Origin: JABDIP01 sp965250245 | Lineage (GTDB): Bacteria; Pseudomonadota; Alphaproteobacteria; DSM-16000; Inquilinaceae | Length of the DNA: 64,000 nt | Reading direction: 5' to 3' | Assembly (NCBI GenBank): GCA_965250245.1 | Contig: OZ252296.1 | Span: 1,860,001 to 1,924,000 of the forward strand | Shown here: in pieces, positions 42,333 through 51,181 of the stretch | Position numbering within the stretch: position 1 is the first letter of the stretch | How the letters are laid out: the number at the start of each line of letters is the position of its first letter | Notes under the pieces: generated by a model | What the model was told of the DNA's origin: nothing | Databases searched by the model: none | What the model saw: only the letters and a program-made list of their open reading frames with translations | Position numbers and translations under genes: made by a program

Positions 42333-43067
42333 CTACTCGGTGCCGGTCCGCGCCATCGCATCCTTGAGAACCGGCGCCCAGGCGCCGATGACCGAGTCGA
42401 TGTGGATGCGCAAAGTATCGGCAGCGCGGTCCGGGTCGCCGGCGGCGAGGGCGTCGATGATCTCCTGGTGCTGCGCCGGGCCGGGCTGCAGGGGCTGGCC
42501 GTCGGAGCGGACGGCCGTGACCGGGGCGGGCGGGTCGCCGGCGAAGGTGAAGCGGTGCATGTGCAGGCTGCAGCGGGTCAGGATCGGCTCCAGCGCCGGC
42601 AGCCCGGCCCTGCGGAAGATCGTCATGTGGAACTCCCGGTCCAGCTCGCTGCGGGCATAGCTGTCATGGCTGTGCTCGGCGCAGTCCATGCGGCCGACGA
42701 TCTCCTCCAGCCCCTTGAAATCCGCCGAGGCGAAGGCTGGCGTCGCAAGGCGGGCGCCGCGGGTCTCCAGATCGATGCGGATGCGGGCCATCTGCGCCGC
42801 CTCGTCCGGAGAGGTGTCGGACACCACCGTGCCCTGATAGCCGCGCCGGCTGACCAGCCCGTCATGCTCCAGCCGCAACAGCGCCTCGCGCACCGTGCCC
42901 TGGCTGCAGCCGAAGGCGCCGGCGATCTGCTGCTCGATCAACGCATCGCCGGGCGGCAGCGAGGCCAGGATGATCGCCCGCTTCACCGCGTGATAGACGG
43001 CATTGCCCTTGCGTTCCCTGGGAACGGCGGCGGCGTCGTCCTGGAGGATGTGCGCTAGCCGGCTCAT
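42333..43067 (-). CDS. GntR-family transcriptional regulator, FCD-type, 244 aa
   Basis: An N-terminal winged HTH (residues ~18-80: AVYHAVKRAIILASLPPGD, then GCSQGTVREALLRLEHDG) and a C-terminal all-helical FCD ligand domain (RMDCAEHSHDSY, HMTIFRRAG, LHMHRF, HQEIIDALAAGD). The FCD His residues typically bind a metal and an organic acid. Divergent from the peptide/amide ABC operon across a 328-bp gap, it probably represses that operon. Its last 152 bp are duplicated as a relic at 38436, so the CHAT cassette lies just past its 3' end. Confidence 0.88.
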   Translation of the reverse strand: MSRLAHILQDDAAAVPRERKGNAVYHAVKRAIILASLPPGDALIEQQIAGAFGCSQGTVREALLRLEHDGLVSRRGYQGTVVSDTSPDEAAQMARIRIDLETRGARLATPAFASADFKGLEEIVGRMDCAEHSHDSYARSELDREFHMTIFRRAGLPALEPILTRCSLHMHRFTFAGDPPAPVTAVRSDGQPLQPGPAQHQEIIDALAAGDPDRAADTLRIHIDSVIGAWAPVLKDAMARTGTE

Positions 43068-43070
43068 CGG

Positions 43071-43109
43071 TTGACAGCGGTGGCTCCGGGTCTAAAATCA
43101 ATATCGATA
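43071..43109 (+). promoter_or_regulatory. Candidate sigma-70 promoter and operator for the ABC operon
   Basis: TTGACA (43071-43076), a 16-nt spacer and TAAAAT (43093-43098) form a good promoter just past the divergent gntR start. A perfect 8-bp palindrome TATCGATA (43102-43109) directly downstream is a candidate GntR site. The rest of the gap to 43395 holds the leader frame noted separately. Confidence 0.5.
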
Positions 43110-43290
43110 ATGATAACAACCGGTCGGGAGCGAAACAACCGGGTCGCGCTGTCGGGGATGACGGGCCCGATGGTTGCTTCGCCGCCGATGGACGTCGACA
43201 CGCACCGATAAGGCCCAACAGGTGTTCGCTCCGGTGGAGGGTCTGCCTCCGGTCGGACCGCATCACCGGACGGTGTGGGAGGGTTTCACC

Positions 43291-43383
43291 ATGGCGAGGC
43301 ATGCCTCTGGCATTGCCGGTCTCGGCGGTTCCATGCGGACGAAGGCGCGCGGGTCGCGCCCGGTCGCCGCGGCGCGCCGGTAG
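43291..43383 (+). CDS. Possible 30-aa leader peptide before the ABC operon
   Basis: ATG 43291 has GGGAGGG about 7 nt upstream and the frame ends in TAG 12 bp before the first ATPase gene. The peptide is very basic (MARHASGIAGLGGSMRTK start; ends RPVAAARR). Good spacing and ribosome site suggest translation; no role is known. It could also be non-coding. Confidence 0.35.
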   Translation: MARHASGIAGLGGSMRTKARGSRPVAAARR

Positions 43384-43395
43384 CGGGCTGCGGTC

Positions 43396-44388
43396 ATGGC
43401 GGCGCTGCTCCAGATCGAGGATTTGGTCATCGACTTCGCGACGCCGGCCGGGGTGCTGCGGGCCGTCAACGGCGTTTCCTACGACGTGTCGCCCGGCGAG
43501 ATCGTCGCCGTGGTCGGTGAGTCCGGCAGCGGCAAGTCTGTGACGGCCCTGTCGATCCTGCGCCTGCTGCCGGAGCCGCCGGCGCGCATCTCCGGCGGCC
43601 GCATCCTGCTCGACGGCGTCGATCTGCTGACCCTCGACGACGAGCGCATCCGCCAGGTGCGCGGCGGCCGGGTCGGCATGGTGTTCCAGGAGCCGATGAC
43701 CTCGCTGAACCCGGTGCTGTCGATCGGCCGTCAGCTTACCGAGGCGATGCGCGCCCATCTCGGCCTGACGCCCGCCGCCGCCCGGGACCGGGCGGTCGAG
43801 CTGCTCGACATGGTCGGCATCGCCGAGCCGGAGCGGCGGCTGAAGCAGTACCCGCACCACCTCAGCGGCGGCATGCGCCAGCGGGTGATGATCGCCATGG
43901 CGTTGGCCTGCGAGCCGGAGCTGATCGTCGCCGACGAGCCGACCACGGCGCTGGACGTGACCATCCAGGCGCAAATCCTGGAGCTGATGCAGGGGCTGTG
44001 CCGGCGCATGGGCGTGGCGCTGGTCATCATCACCCACAATCTCGGCATCGTCGCCCGGCACGCCGACCGGGTGAACGTGATGTATGCCGGGCGCGTCGTG
44101 GAACGTGGGCCGGCGGCGGAGATCTATCGGCGGCCGAGCCACCCCTACACCGTCGGCCTTCTCAACTCGGTGCCGCGGCTCGACCGGCCGCGCGGCGCGC
44201 CGCTCGACCCGATCCCCGGCAGCCCGCCCGACCCGCTGGCCTTGCCCAGCGGCTGCGCCTTCCGGCCGCGTTGCTCGCTGGCGACGGCGCTGTGCGCGGA
44301 GGAGGTGCCGACCCTGCGGGATGCGGGCGAGGCCCATCAGAGCGCCTGCTTCGAGATCGACGCCCTGCACGCCATGGAGCCGGCATGA
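43396..44388 (+). CDS. Oligopeptide/dipeptide-type ABC transporter ATPase (DppD/OppD-like), 330 aa
   Basis: The first ATPase of the importer. Walker A is GESGSGKS (~39-46), signature LSGGMRQRV, Walker B LIVADEPTTALD and the H-loop ITHN. The C-terminal FRPRCSLATALC segment is the oligopeptide-ABC C-terminal domain, which can bind a [4Fe-4S] cluster. It should pair with the second ATPase to power uptake of a peptide- or amide-like solute. The stop overlaps the next gene (ATGA). Confidence 0.9.
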   Translation: MAALLQIEDLVIDFATPAGVLRAVNGVSYDVSPGEIVAVVGESGSGKSVTALSILRLLPEPPARISGGRILLDGVDLLTLDDERIRQVRGGRVGMVFQEPMTSLNPVLSIGRQLTEAMRAHLGLTPAAARDRAVELLDMVGIAEPERRLKQYPHHLSGGMRQRVMIAMALACEPELIVADEPTTALDVTIQAQILELMQGLCRRMGVALVIITHNLGIVARHADRVNVMYAGRVVERGPAAEIYRRPSHPYTVGLLNSVPRLDRPRGAPLDPIPGSPPDPLALPSGCAFRPRCSLATALCAEEVPTLRDAGEAHQSACFEIDALHAMEPA

Positions 44389-45392
44389 GCGACGCTGACG
44401 CCCTGATCGAGCTGCGTGGTCTGCGCAAGCACTTCCCGGTGACCCGGGGCATCCTGTTCCAGTCGACGGTCGGGCAGGTGAAGGCGGTGGATGGCGTCGA
44501 CCTCGTGGTCAGGCGCGGCGAGACCCTGGGCTTGGTCGGCGAGTCCGGCTGCGGCAAGTCCACCATCGGCCGCTGCCTGCTGAAGCTGGAGGCGCCGACC
44601 GAAGGGGAGATCCTGTTCGACGGGCGCGACATCGCGACCTTGGACAAGGACGAGACCCGCGCCTATCGCCGCCGGGTTCAGGCCGTCTTCCAGGACCCGT
44701 TCAGCTCCCTCAATCCCCGCATGACCGTTGAGGACATCATCGGCGAGCCGCTGATCGTGCACGACGTGGCCCGCGACCGCGCCGACATCGCTAGGCAGGT
44801 GACCACCCTGCTGAACGTCTGCGGCCTGCCGGCGCGGCTGATCGACCGCTATCCGCACGAGATGAGCGGCGGCCAGCGCCAGCGGGTCGGTATCGCCCGG
44901 GCGCTTGCTCTGAAGCCCGATTTCATCCTCTGCGACGAGGCGGTCTCGGCGCTGGACGTGTCGATCCAGGCGCAGATCATCCGGCTGCTGGAGGATCTGC
45001 GCGAGGAGTTCGGGCTGACATACCTCTTCATCGGCCACGATCTCAGCGTCGTGCGCCATATCTGCCACCGGGTTGCGGTGATGTATCTCGGCAAGCTGGT
45101 CGAGATCGGCGACAGCGACACCCTGTTCGAGGACCCGCGGCACCCCTACACCCAGGCGCTGCTGTCGGCGGTCCCGGTGCCGGACCCGGCGATCGAGCGC
45201 GACCGGCCGCATCGCGCCATCACCGGCGAGGTGCCCAGCCCGATCAACCCGCCGGCGGGATGCGTCTTCCATCCGCGCTGCCCGCTGGCCGATGATGGCT
45301 GCACCGCCGCGGTGCCCGAGCTGCAGACGCTCTCCGCCGGCCACGGCGCGGCCTGTTTCAAGCTGGACAAGACGGCGATGGAGTTCGCGTAA
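44385..45392 (+). CDS. Oligopeptide/dipeptide-type ABC transporter ATPase (DppF/OppF-like), 335 aa
   Basis: The second ATPase. Walker A is GESGCGKST, signature MSGGQRQRVG, Walker B FILCDEAVSALD; the C-terminus has FHPRCPLADDGC, the oligopeptide-ABC motif. ATG 44385 overlaps the first ATPase stop by 4 nt. The 232-bp gap to the binding-protein gene holds a palindromic repeat, so a separate promoter or a processing site may lie there. Confidence 0.9.
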   Translation: MSDADALIELRGLRKHFPVTRGILFQSTVGQVKAVDGVDLVVRRGETLGLVGESGCGKSTIGRCLLKLEAPTEGEILFDGRDIATLDKDETRAYRRRVQAVFQDPFSSLNPRMTVEDIIGEPLIVHDVARDRADIARQVTTLLNVCGLPARLIDRYPHEMSGGQRQRVGIARALALKPDFILCDEAVSALDVSIQAQIIRLLEDLREEFGLTYLFIGHDLSVVRHICHRVAVMYLGKLVEIGDSDTLFEDPRHPYTQALLSAVPVPDPAIERDRPHRAITGEVPSPINPPAGCVFHPRCPLADDGCTAAVPELQTLSAGHGAACFKLDKTAMEFA

Positions 45393-45454
45393 GTGGCTGA
45401 TGCGAAATGGAAAAGTGTGGATCAATTAAAGGAGATGCGCACCGCCGCCACCAG

Positions 45455-45528
45455 TTGTCATTCCCGCGAAGGCGGGAATCCAGCCGATCCCGGCGCTATC
45501 TGGATTCCCGCCTTCGCGGGAATGACAA
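45455..45528. repeat. Palindromic intergenic repeat, GTCATTCCCGCGAAGG type, copy 5
   Basis: 29-nt arms (45455-45483, 45500-45528) with a 16-nt loop, inside the ABC operon, between the second ATPase and the binding protein. It may set a differential mRNA stability boundary. Confidence 0.9.
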
Positions 45529-45624
45529 TGAAAGGGCGGGTCGCTCTCCGCCATTGGTTCGGAAATGGGTAGCAAGCCCGGTGGACAACGGAAGAATACC
45601 AACCCGATACGACAGGAGGCTCAG

Positions 45625-47421
45625 ATGACATCGAAATTGTTCAAGGATCTGGACGCGGCCGAGCAGGCGCGCATCAAGGCGGAGTGGGACGACGCCCATG
45701 ATTTCGACCCGCGCGATCCGCTGTTCGGGCTCAGCAGGGCCGACATGTCGGGGCCGAAGCTGAAGCGCCGCTCCATGCTGCGGCTGATGGCGGCCTCCGG
45801 CACCCTGGCCGCCTGGCACCTGATGCCGGGCGTCGGGACGACCGCGGCGAAGGCGGACGGCCATGCCGGCGGTACGCTGCGCGCCGGCTGGGCGGGTGTG
45901 GGCGAAATCCTCACCCTCGATCCGGCGCAGATCAACCAGGTACTGCAGTTCCAGATCACGTCCAACGTGCTCAGCGGCCTGATGCATATCGACTCCAGCC
46001 TCGTCGCCCAGGGCGATCTGGCGGAGGACTGGTCGGTCTCCGACGACGGCACGAAATACACCTTCAACCTGCGCCAGGGCCTGACCTTCCACAATGGCGA
46101 CGCCTTCGACGCCGACGACGTGCTGTTCACCTATGAACGCTCCAAGGACCCGGCCCAGTCGATCCATTCCCGGGTGCTGACCAACGTCGTTTCGCTCGAG
46201 AAAACAGACGCCTACACGGTGGTCTTCACCCTGGCCCAGCCCCAGGCCTCGTTCCTCGGCAAGACCCTGGAGCGTTCCAGCGGCCGGGCCATGACCATCG
46301 TCAGCCGCGGTGGCCTGGAGCAGCTCGGCACGTCGCAATACGGGTTGACGCCGGTCGGCACCGGCCCGTTCAAGGTCGTCGAGCATCAACTCGGCCAGGG
46401 CGTGGTGCTGGAGAAGTTCGAGGATTACTACGATCCCGAGCGGCCCAAGCTCGACCGGGTGACCATCAAGCCGATCATCGACGCCGAGCCGTTGGCCGCG
46501 GCGCTGGAGGCCGGCGACATCCAGCTCATCGGCGGCAATCCGGTGGCGGCCGAGTTGGTTGACCGCTTCATCCAGAACCCGGACCTGGTGGTCGACGAGA
46601 AGCCCTCGCCGGGCTTCCAGGCGGTCTGGCTGAACCCGTGGCACGAGGCCATGAAGGTCACCGACTTCAACAAGCCGCTGGACGAGCTGATGACCGAGCC
46701 CGGCTTCATGGTCCGGCTCGCCATCGCCAAGGCGCTGGACCGCGACCGCTATCTGCAGCAGGCGCGCTTCGGCCGCGGCACGGCGGCCTACGGCACCATC
46801 AACCCGGCCATGGGCTTCTACTTCGACGAGAGTCTGGCGGAGACCAGCGCCCAGCGCTACGACCCGGAGGAGGCGCGGCGGCTGCTGGCCGAGGCCGGCT
46901 ATCCGGACGGCGAGGGCTTCCCGACCCTGAAGCTGGCAACGACGCCGGCCAACCGGCGGGAATCGACCATCGTGGCGGCGATCCTGAAGCGCAATCTCAA
47001 CATCGAGGTCGAGCTGCTGCCCAAGGAGTTCTCGGTCGGTATCGAGGATTTCGACACCATGGACTGGGATATGCGCCGGGCCGGCAGCGGCGGCGATTTC
47101 GATCCCGACGACGGGCTGGTCGACTGGATGCAGACCGCGTCCAAGTTCAACGGCCGCAAGCGCGACACGGCGATCTACCCGTTCGGCTATTTCTCCGAGG
47201 CCGAGGCCGACCGGCTGATCACCGAGCAGAGCGCCACCGCCGATCCGGAGGAGCGCCGCCGGCTGGTGCAGGAGGCCAACCGCATCACCTCCGACAAGGT
47301 GGCGGCCGCCTTCCTGTTCCACCCGTCCGACATCCTGATCCACCACAAGGATGTCAACTTCCCGGCGGTCAGCCGCATCCCGGGCCTCGTGGACCTCGAC
47401 CGGGTGACGGTGGCGTCCTAG
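45625..47421 (+). CDS. ABC transporter substrate-binding protein, family 5 (peptide type), 598 aa
   Basis: ATG 45625 follows a perfect AGGAGG-like box. The N-terminal ~45 residues are a cytoplasmic extension before a twin-arginine-like leader (KRRSMLRLMAASGTLAAW). The mature part is an SBP5 lobe-and-hinge protein: DWSVSDDGTKYTFNLRQGLTF, then GDAFDADDVLFTYERSKDP and LNPAMGFYFD-type segments. Tat export is thus likely. It feeds the permease pair downstream. The natural ligand is not clear; the amidase suggests an amide or short peptide. Confidence 0.9.
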   Translation: MTSKLFKDLDAAEQARIKAEWDDAHDFDPRDPLFGLSRADMSGPKLKRRSMLRLMAASGTLAAWHLMPGVGTTAAKADGHAGGTLRAGWAGVGEILTLDPAQINQVLQFQITSNVLSGLMHIDSSLVAQGDLAEDWSVSDDGTKYTFNLRQGLTFHNGDAFDADDVLFTYERSKDPAQSIHSRVLTNVVSLEKTDAYTVVFTLAQPQASFLGKTLERSSGRAMTIVSRGGLEQLGTSQYGLTPVGTGPFKVVEHQLGQGVVLEKFEDYYDPERPKLDRVTIKPIIDAEPLAAALEAGDIQLIGGNPVAAELVDRFIQNPDLVVDEKPSPGFQAVWLNPWHEAMKVTDFNKPLDELMTEPGFMVRLAIAKALDRDRYLQQARFGRGTAAYGTINPAMGFYFDESLAETSAQRYDPEEARRLLAEAGYPDGEGFPTLKLATTPANRRESTIVAAILKRNLNIEVELLPKEFSVGIEDFDTMDWDMRRAGSGGDFDPDDGLVDWMQTASKFNGRKRDTAIYPFGYFSEAEADRLITEQSATADPEERRRLVQEANRITSDKVAAAFLFHPSDILIHHKDVNFPAVSRIPGLVDLDRVTVAS

Positions 47422-47500
47422 GGGCTAACGGGCGGCCGGTCTGATCCGGCCGCCCATTTCCCTCGATACCCAAAGGCAAACGCCAAGTGGATAGGGCCTT

Positions 47501-47647
47501 CCCCCTCACCCTCCCGTCGCTTCGCGCCGGGCCCCTCCCTCTCCCGCGAGGGGAGAGGGGACTCGAATTAGCGCCGGCCCTTTGGTTGCCCCTCTCCCCT
47601 TGTGGGAGAGGGAGGGACCCGCGGCGAAGCCGTGGGAGGGTGAGGGG
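47501..47647. repeat. Palindromic intergenic repeat, CCCTCACCCTCCC type, copy 2
   Basis: Long imperfect inverted repeat: CCCCCTCACCCTCCCG at the left and GTGGGAGGGTGAGGGG at the right, with an inner CCCTCTCCCGCGAGGGGAGA-type stem. It fills most of the 308-bp gap between the binding protein and permease genes. Confidence 0.85.
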
Positions 47648-47729
47648 TATGGTCCCGCCTCCTGGTAATTCAGAAATCCAGATCGCATTCGCCCCATCTA
47701 CGCAGCGCGACAAGAGGACGGGCCGCTAG

Positions 47730-48680
47730 ATGTCGACCTATTTGATCCGCCGGGCATTGGGTGCCGTCATCGTGATGTGGGCGGTGGCGACGCTGGTGTT
47801 CTTCATGCTCAGGATCGTGCCCGGCGATCCGATCGGGGCGATCCTGTTCGATGTCGGCGACGCCCAGGCGATCGCGGATCTGCGCAACAAGCTGGGCCTC
47901 GATCAGCCCATCTATGTTCAATACCTGAAATGGTTTTGGCTGGTTCTGCAGGGCGATCTGGGCAACTCGATCTATGGCAGCCGGGTGGAGGTCAGCCGGC
48001 TGATCGCCGAGGCCGCGCCCCGGACCCTGTCCCTGGCTGGCCTCTCCTTCATCCTTGCATTGGTGATTGCTGTGCCGGCTGGACTGATCGCCGCCACCAA
48101 GCGCAACACGGCCCTGGACCACGGCGTGACCCTCGGGGCCTTCCTGGGCTTGAGCATGCCGGATTTCTGGGTCGGCATCCTGCTGGTCATCGTGTTCGCC
48201 GCGAACCTGCAATGGCTGCCGGCGATCGGCTATGTGCCGCTGTCGGAGGGCTTCTGGCCCTGGCTGAAGCACCTCATCCTGCCCTCGATCGCCGTCGGCA
48301 CCGCCTTCTCGGCGATCATCGCCCGGATGATCCGCTCGGCCATGCTGGAGGTGCTCAAGACCGACTACATGCGCGTCGCCCGCGCCAAGGGGTTGACCAA
48401 TTCCGTGGTGCTGCTGCGCCACGCCCTGCCGAACGCGCTGATCCCGGTGGTCACGGTCATCGGTATCGCCTTCGCGCTCTTGATGGCCGGCGCGGTCGTG
48501 GTGGAGAACGTGTTCGCGATCAAGGGCTTGGGGCGGCTTCTTATTCAGGGAATCCTGGACCGTGACTACCCGGTGGTGCAGGGCGCCATTCTGGTGGTCT
48601 CGGCCATCTTCATCTTCAGCAATCTGCTGGTCGACCTGCTCTACACGGTGATCGACCCGCGCATCCGGTTCGAGTCATGA
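47730..48680 (+). CDS. ABC transporter permease (DppB/OppB-like), 316 aa
   Basis: Six helices; N-terminus STYLIRRALGAVIVMWAVAT, then LRIVPGDPIGAILFD and the EAA-like loop DYMRVARAKGLTNSVVLLRHA typical of DppB. It forms the membrane channel with the second permease. ATG 47730 is the first after the gap. The last 4 nt overlap the next permease. Confidence 0.92.
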   Translation: MSTYLIRRALGAVIVMWAVATLVFFMLRIVPGDPIGAILFDVGDAQAIADLRNKLGLDQPIYVQYLKWFWLVLQGDLGNSIYGSRVEVSRLIAEAAPRTLSLAGLSFILALVIAVPAGLIAATKRNTALDHGVTLGAFLGLSMPDFWVGILLVIVFAANLQWLPAIGYVPLSEGFWPWLKHLILPSIAVGTAFSAIIARMIRSAMLEVLKTDYMRVARAKGLTNSVVLLRHALPNALIPVVTVIGIAFALLMAGAVVVENVFAIKGLGRLLIQGILDRDYPVVQGAILVVSAIFIFSNLLVDLLYTVIDPRIRFES

Positions 48681-49570
48681 CGCCGCACGCGCTTTCCGAG
48701 ACCGCCGAGGCGCCCTACGTCCGGACCACGCGCTGGAGCCAGTTCCGCGCGGTGATGCTGGCCGACAAGAAGGCCCTGGTCGGCGCCATCATTCTCGCGG
48801 TCTTCGCCGTCGCGGCGATCTTCGGCCCGCTGATCGCCCCCTACGACCCCAACGCCATGGACTACGACTTCCTGGCGCCGCCCTCCTGGCAGCATCCGCT
48901 GGGCACCGACGATCTCGGCCGCGACCTGCTGAGCCGCATCATGGTCGGGGCGCAAATCTCTCTGTTCGTTGGGGTTTCCACCGTCGCAATCGCCCTGGTG
49001 GCCGGCGTGGCGCTGGGCGTGCTGGCCGGCTATATGGGCGGCTGGGTCGACCACATCATCATGCGCTACATCGACCTGCAATGGGCGTTCCCGAACTTCA
49101 TCATCGCGGTCTATCTGGTGGCGGTGTTCGGGACCGGGCTCAGCAACGTCATCGTCGCCATCTCGCTGGCCTTCGTCGACGATTTCGCCCGCATCGCCCG
49201 CGGCATGGTGCTGTCCGTCAAACAGGAGCAGTATGTCGACGCCGCGCGCACCGTGGGGACATCGGACTTCCGGATCATGTGGCGGCACATCCTGCCCAAC
49301 GCCATGGCGCCGATCATCGTGCAGGCGACGGTCAGCGTCTCCTACGCCATCCTGGGCGAGGCCGGGCTCTCCTTCCTGGGGCTCGGTGTGCAGTCCTCGA
49401 CGCCGACCTGGGGCCTGATCCTGGCCGATGCCCGCAGCTTCATCACCCGCGCCTGGTGGCTTGGCATCTTCCCGGGCGTGGCGATCATGCTGACGGTGCT
49501 CTCGATCAACTTCATCGGCGATGCGCTGCGCGACTTCCTCGACGTGCGGGAGAGCCGGGACGGGGTATGA
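48677..49570 (+). CDS. ABC transporter permease (DppC/OppC-like), 297 aa
   Basis: Typical DppC with an N-terminal cytoplasmic stretch, HPLGTDDLGRDLLSRIMVGA as the family motif, and an EAA loop YVDAARTVGTSDFRIMWRHI. It makes the importer heterodimer with the previous permease. Start 48677 overlaps it (ATGA), and its own stop overlaps the amidase start, so this stretch of the operon is translationally coupled. Confidence 0.92.
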   Translation: MTPHALSETAEAPYVRTTRWSQFRAVMLADKKALVGAIILAVFAVAAIFGPLIAPYDPNAMDYDFLAPPSWQHPLGTDDLGRDLLSRIMVGAQISLFVGVSTVAIALVAGVALGVLAGYMGGWVDHIIMRYIDLQWAFPNFIIAVYLVAVFGTGLSNVIVAISLAFVDDFARIARGMVLSVKQEQYVDAARTVGTSDFRIMWRHILPNAMAPIIVQATVSVSYAILGEAGLSFLGLGVQSSTPTWGLILADARSFITRAWWLGIFPGVAIMLTVLSINFIGDALRDFLDVRESRDGV

Positions 49571-51072
49571 GCATGACCGACGATCTGGACCTGAACACCA
49601 AGAGCATCGCCGACCTGCTGGAGGACATGGCCGATGGCGGGCTGACCGCGGTGGCTCTGACCATGCACTGCCTGGCCCGCATCGATCGCCTCGACGACAA
49701 GGTCAATTCGATCATCGAGATCAACCCGGACGCGCTCGACATTGCCACGGCATTGGATGACGAGCGCCAGTCCGGCCGGGTCCGACCGCTGCACGGCATC
49801 CCGATCCTGGTGAAGGACAATCTCGACACCGGCGACCGCATGACCACGACGGCGGGCTCGCTGGCCCTGGAGGGCCATGTGGCGGCGCAGGATGCCGGCG
49901 TGGTGGCGCGGCTGCGCGAGGCCGGTGCGGTGATCCTCGGCAAGACCAATCTCAGCGAATGGGCCAATTTCCGCTCCAAGCGCTCCTCCAGCGGCTGGAG
50001 CAGCCGGGGCGGCCAGACCCGCAACCCCTATGCGCTGGACCGCACGCCCGGCGGGTCGAGCTCCGGCTCCGGCGTGGCGGTGGCGGCCGGCTTCTGCGCC
50101 GCGGCGATCGGCACCGAGACCGACGGCTCGATCATGAGTCCCTCGGCCATGAACGGCGTCGTCGGCATCAAGCCCAGCATCGGCCTCGTCGGCCGCAGCG
50201 GAATCATTCCGATCTCGCACAGCCAGGACACCGCCGGGCCGATCGCCCGCAGCGTCGCCGACGCGGCGCTGCTCATGAACGCCATCGTCGGCGTCGACCC
50301 GGATGATCCGGCGACAGCCGGCGCCGAAGGCCGACGGCCGGCCGACTACGCCGCCAACCTGGACGATGACGGGTTGCGGGGCGCCCGCATCGGCGTGCTG
50401 GCCGACCTCGATGCCTTCTCGATCGATGTGCGCCGGCTGGTCGCCGACTGCGTCGAGGTGATGCGCGGGGCCGGGGCGGAGATCGTCGACACGGTGCGCA
50501 TCACCCCGGCGGACGCCATCCGCCCGTCGGAGATGACGGTGATGAAGACCGAGTACAAGGTCGGTCTCGACGCCTATCTCGCCGGCCTGGGCCCGGACGC
50601 CAGGGTGCACGGCATCGCCGACCTGATCGCCTTCAACGAGGCCCATCGCGGCCGCACCATGCCGTATTTCCCCCAGGACCTTCTGGAGGAATCCCAGCGC
50701 ACCGGCGGTCTCGAGGACTCGGACTATCTGGAAGCCCGGCAGACCTGCCTGAAGCTGACCCGGTCCGAAGGCATCGACTGCGCCCTGTCCGACTACGCGC
50801 TGGACGCCATCGTCGGACCGACCACCTCGGCCCCCTGGCTGATCGACTGGGTCAACGGCGACAACCGCTCCGGCAGCACCGCCTATCTGGCGGCCGTCTC
50901 CGGCTACGCCGGCATCACCGTGCCGGCCGGCTATCTGCACGGCCTGCCGGTCGGCCTCTCGTTCATCGGCGGCGCCTTCTCCGAACCCGCGCTGATCGGC
51001 CTGGCGCATGCCTTCGAGCGTGCCACCCGGGTGCGCCGGCCGCCGAAATTCCTGCGGACGGTGGCGTTCTAG
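49567..51072 (+). CDS. Amidase-signature family enzyme, 501 aa
   Basis: An AS-family amidase with the Ser-cisSer-Lys triad: Lys in ILVKDNLD, cis-Ser in TDGSIMSPSAMNGVVG and nucleophile region GGSSSGSGVAVAAG. It is cytoplasmic, with no leader. Overlapping the permease stop (ATGA), it is the last gene of the ABC operon and presumably hydrolyses the imported amide, peptide or N-acyl compound. The length is standard for glutamyl-tRNA amidotransferase A and fatty amidase relatives, but no GatB/GatC is near. Confidence 0.9.
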   Translation: MSMTDDLDLNTKSIADLLEDMADGGLTAVALTMHCLARIDRLDDKVNSIIEINPDALDIATALDDERQSGRVRPLHGIPILVKDNLDTGDRMTTTAGSLALEGHVAAQDAGVVARLREAGAVILGKTNLSEWANFRSKRSSSGWSSRGGQTRNPYALDRTPGGSSSGSGVAVAAGFCAAAIGTETDGSIMSPSAMNGVVGIKPSIGLVGRSGIIPISHSQDTAGPIARSVADAALLMNAIVGVDPDDPATAGAEGRRPADYAANLDDDGLRGARIGVLADLDAFSIDVRRLVADCVEVMRGAGAEIVDTVRITPADAIRPSEMTVMKTEYKVGLDAYLAGLGPDARVHGIADLIAFNEAHRGRTMPYFPQDLLEESQRTGGLEDSDYLEARQTCLKLTRSEGIDCALSDYALDAIVGPTTSAPWLIDWVNGDNRSGSTAYLAAVSGYAGITVPAGYLHGLPVGLSFIGGAFSEPALIGLAHAFERATRVRRPPKFLRTVAF

Positions 51073-51084
51073 AGCCACCCGATA

Positions 51085-51167
51085 CCGTCATTGCGAGGAG
51101 CGCAGCGACGCGGCAATCCACTCTCGACGGAGACAGTGGATTGCTTCGCCTTCGGCTCGCAATGACG
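51085..51167. repeat. Palindromic intergenic repeat, CGTCATTGCGA type, copy 3
   Basis: Outer arms ACCGTCATTGCGAG and CTCGCAATGACGCGT with mismatches at the tips; inner stem GCAATCCACT/AGTGGATTGC. It lies in the gap between convergent amidase and cyclase genes. Confidence 0.85.
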
Positions 51168-51181
51168 CGTGAGAAGAAATC

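Noticed and set aside
8238..51167. Possible CRISPR array from repeated palindromes
   Set aside because: Copies are far apart and each is a hairpin; there is no regular spacer array or cas gene.
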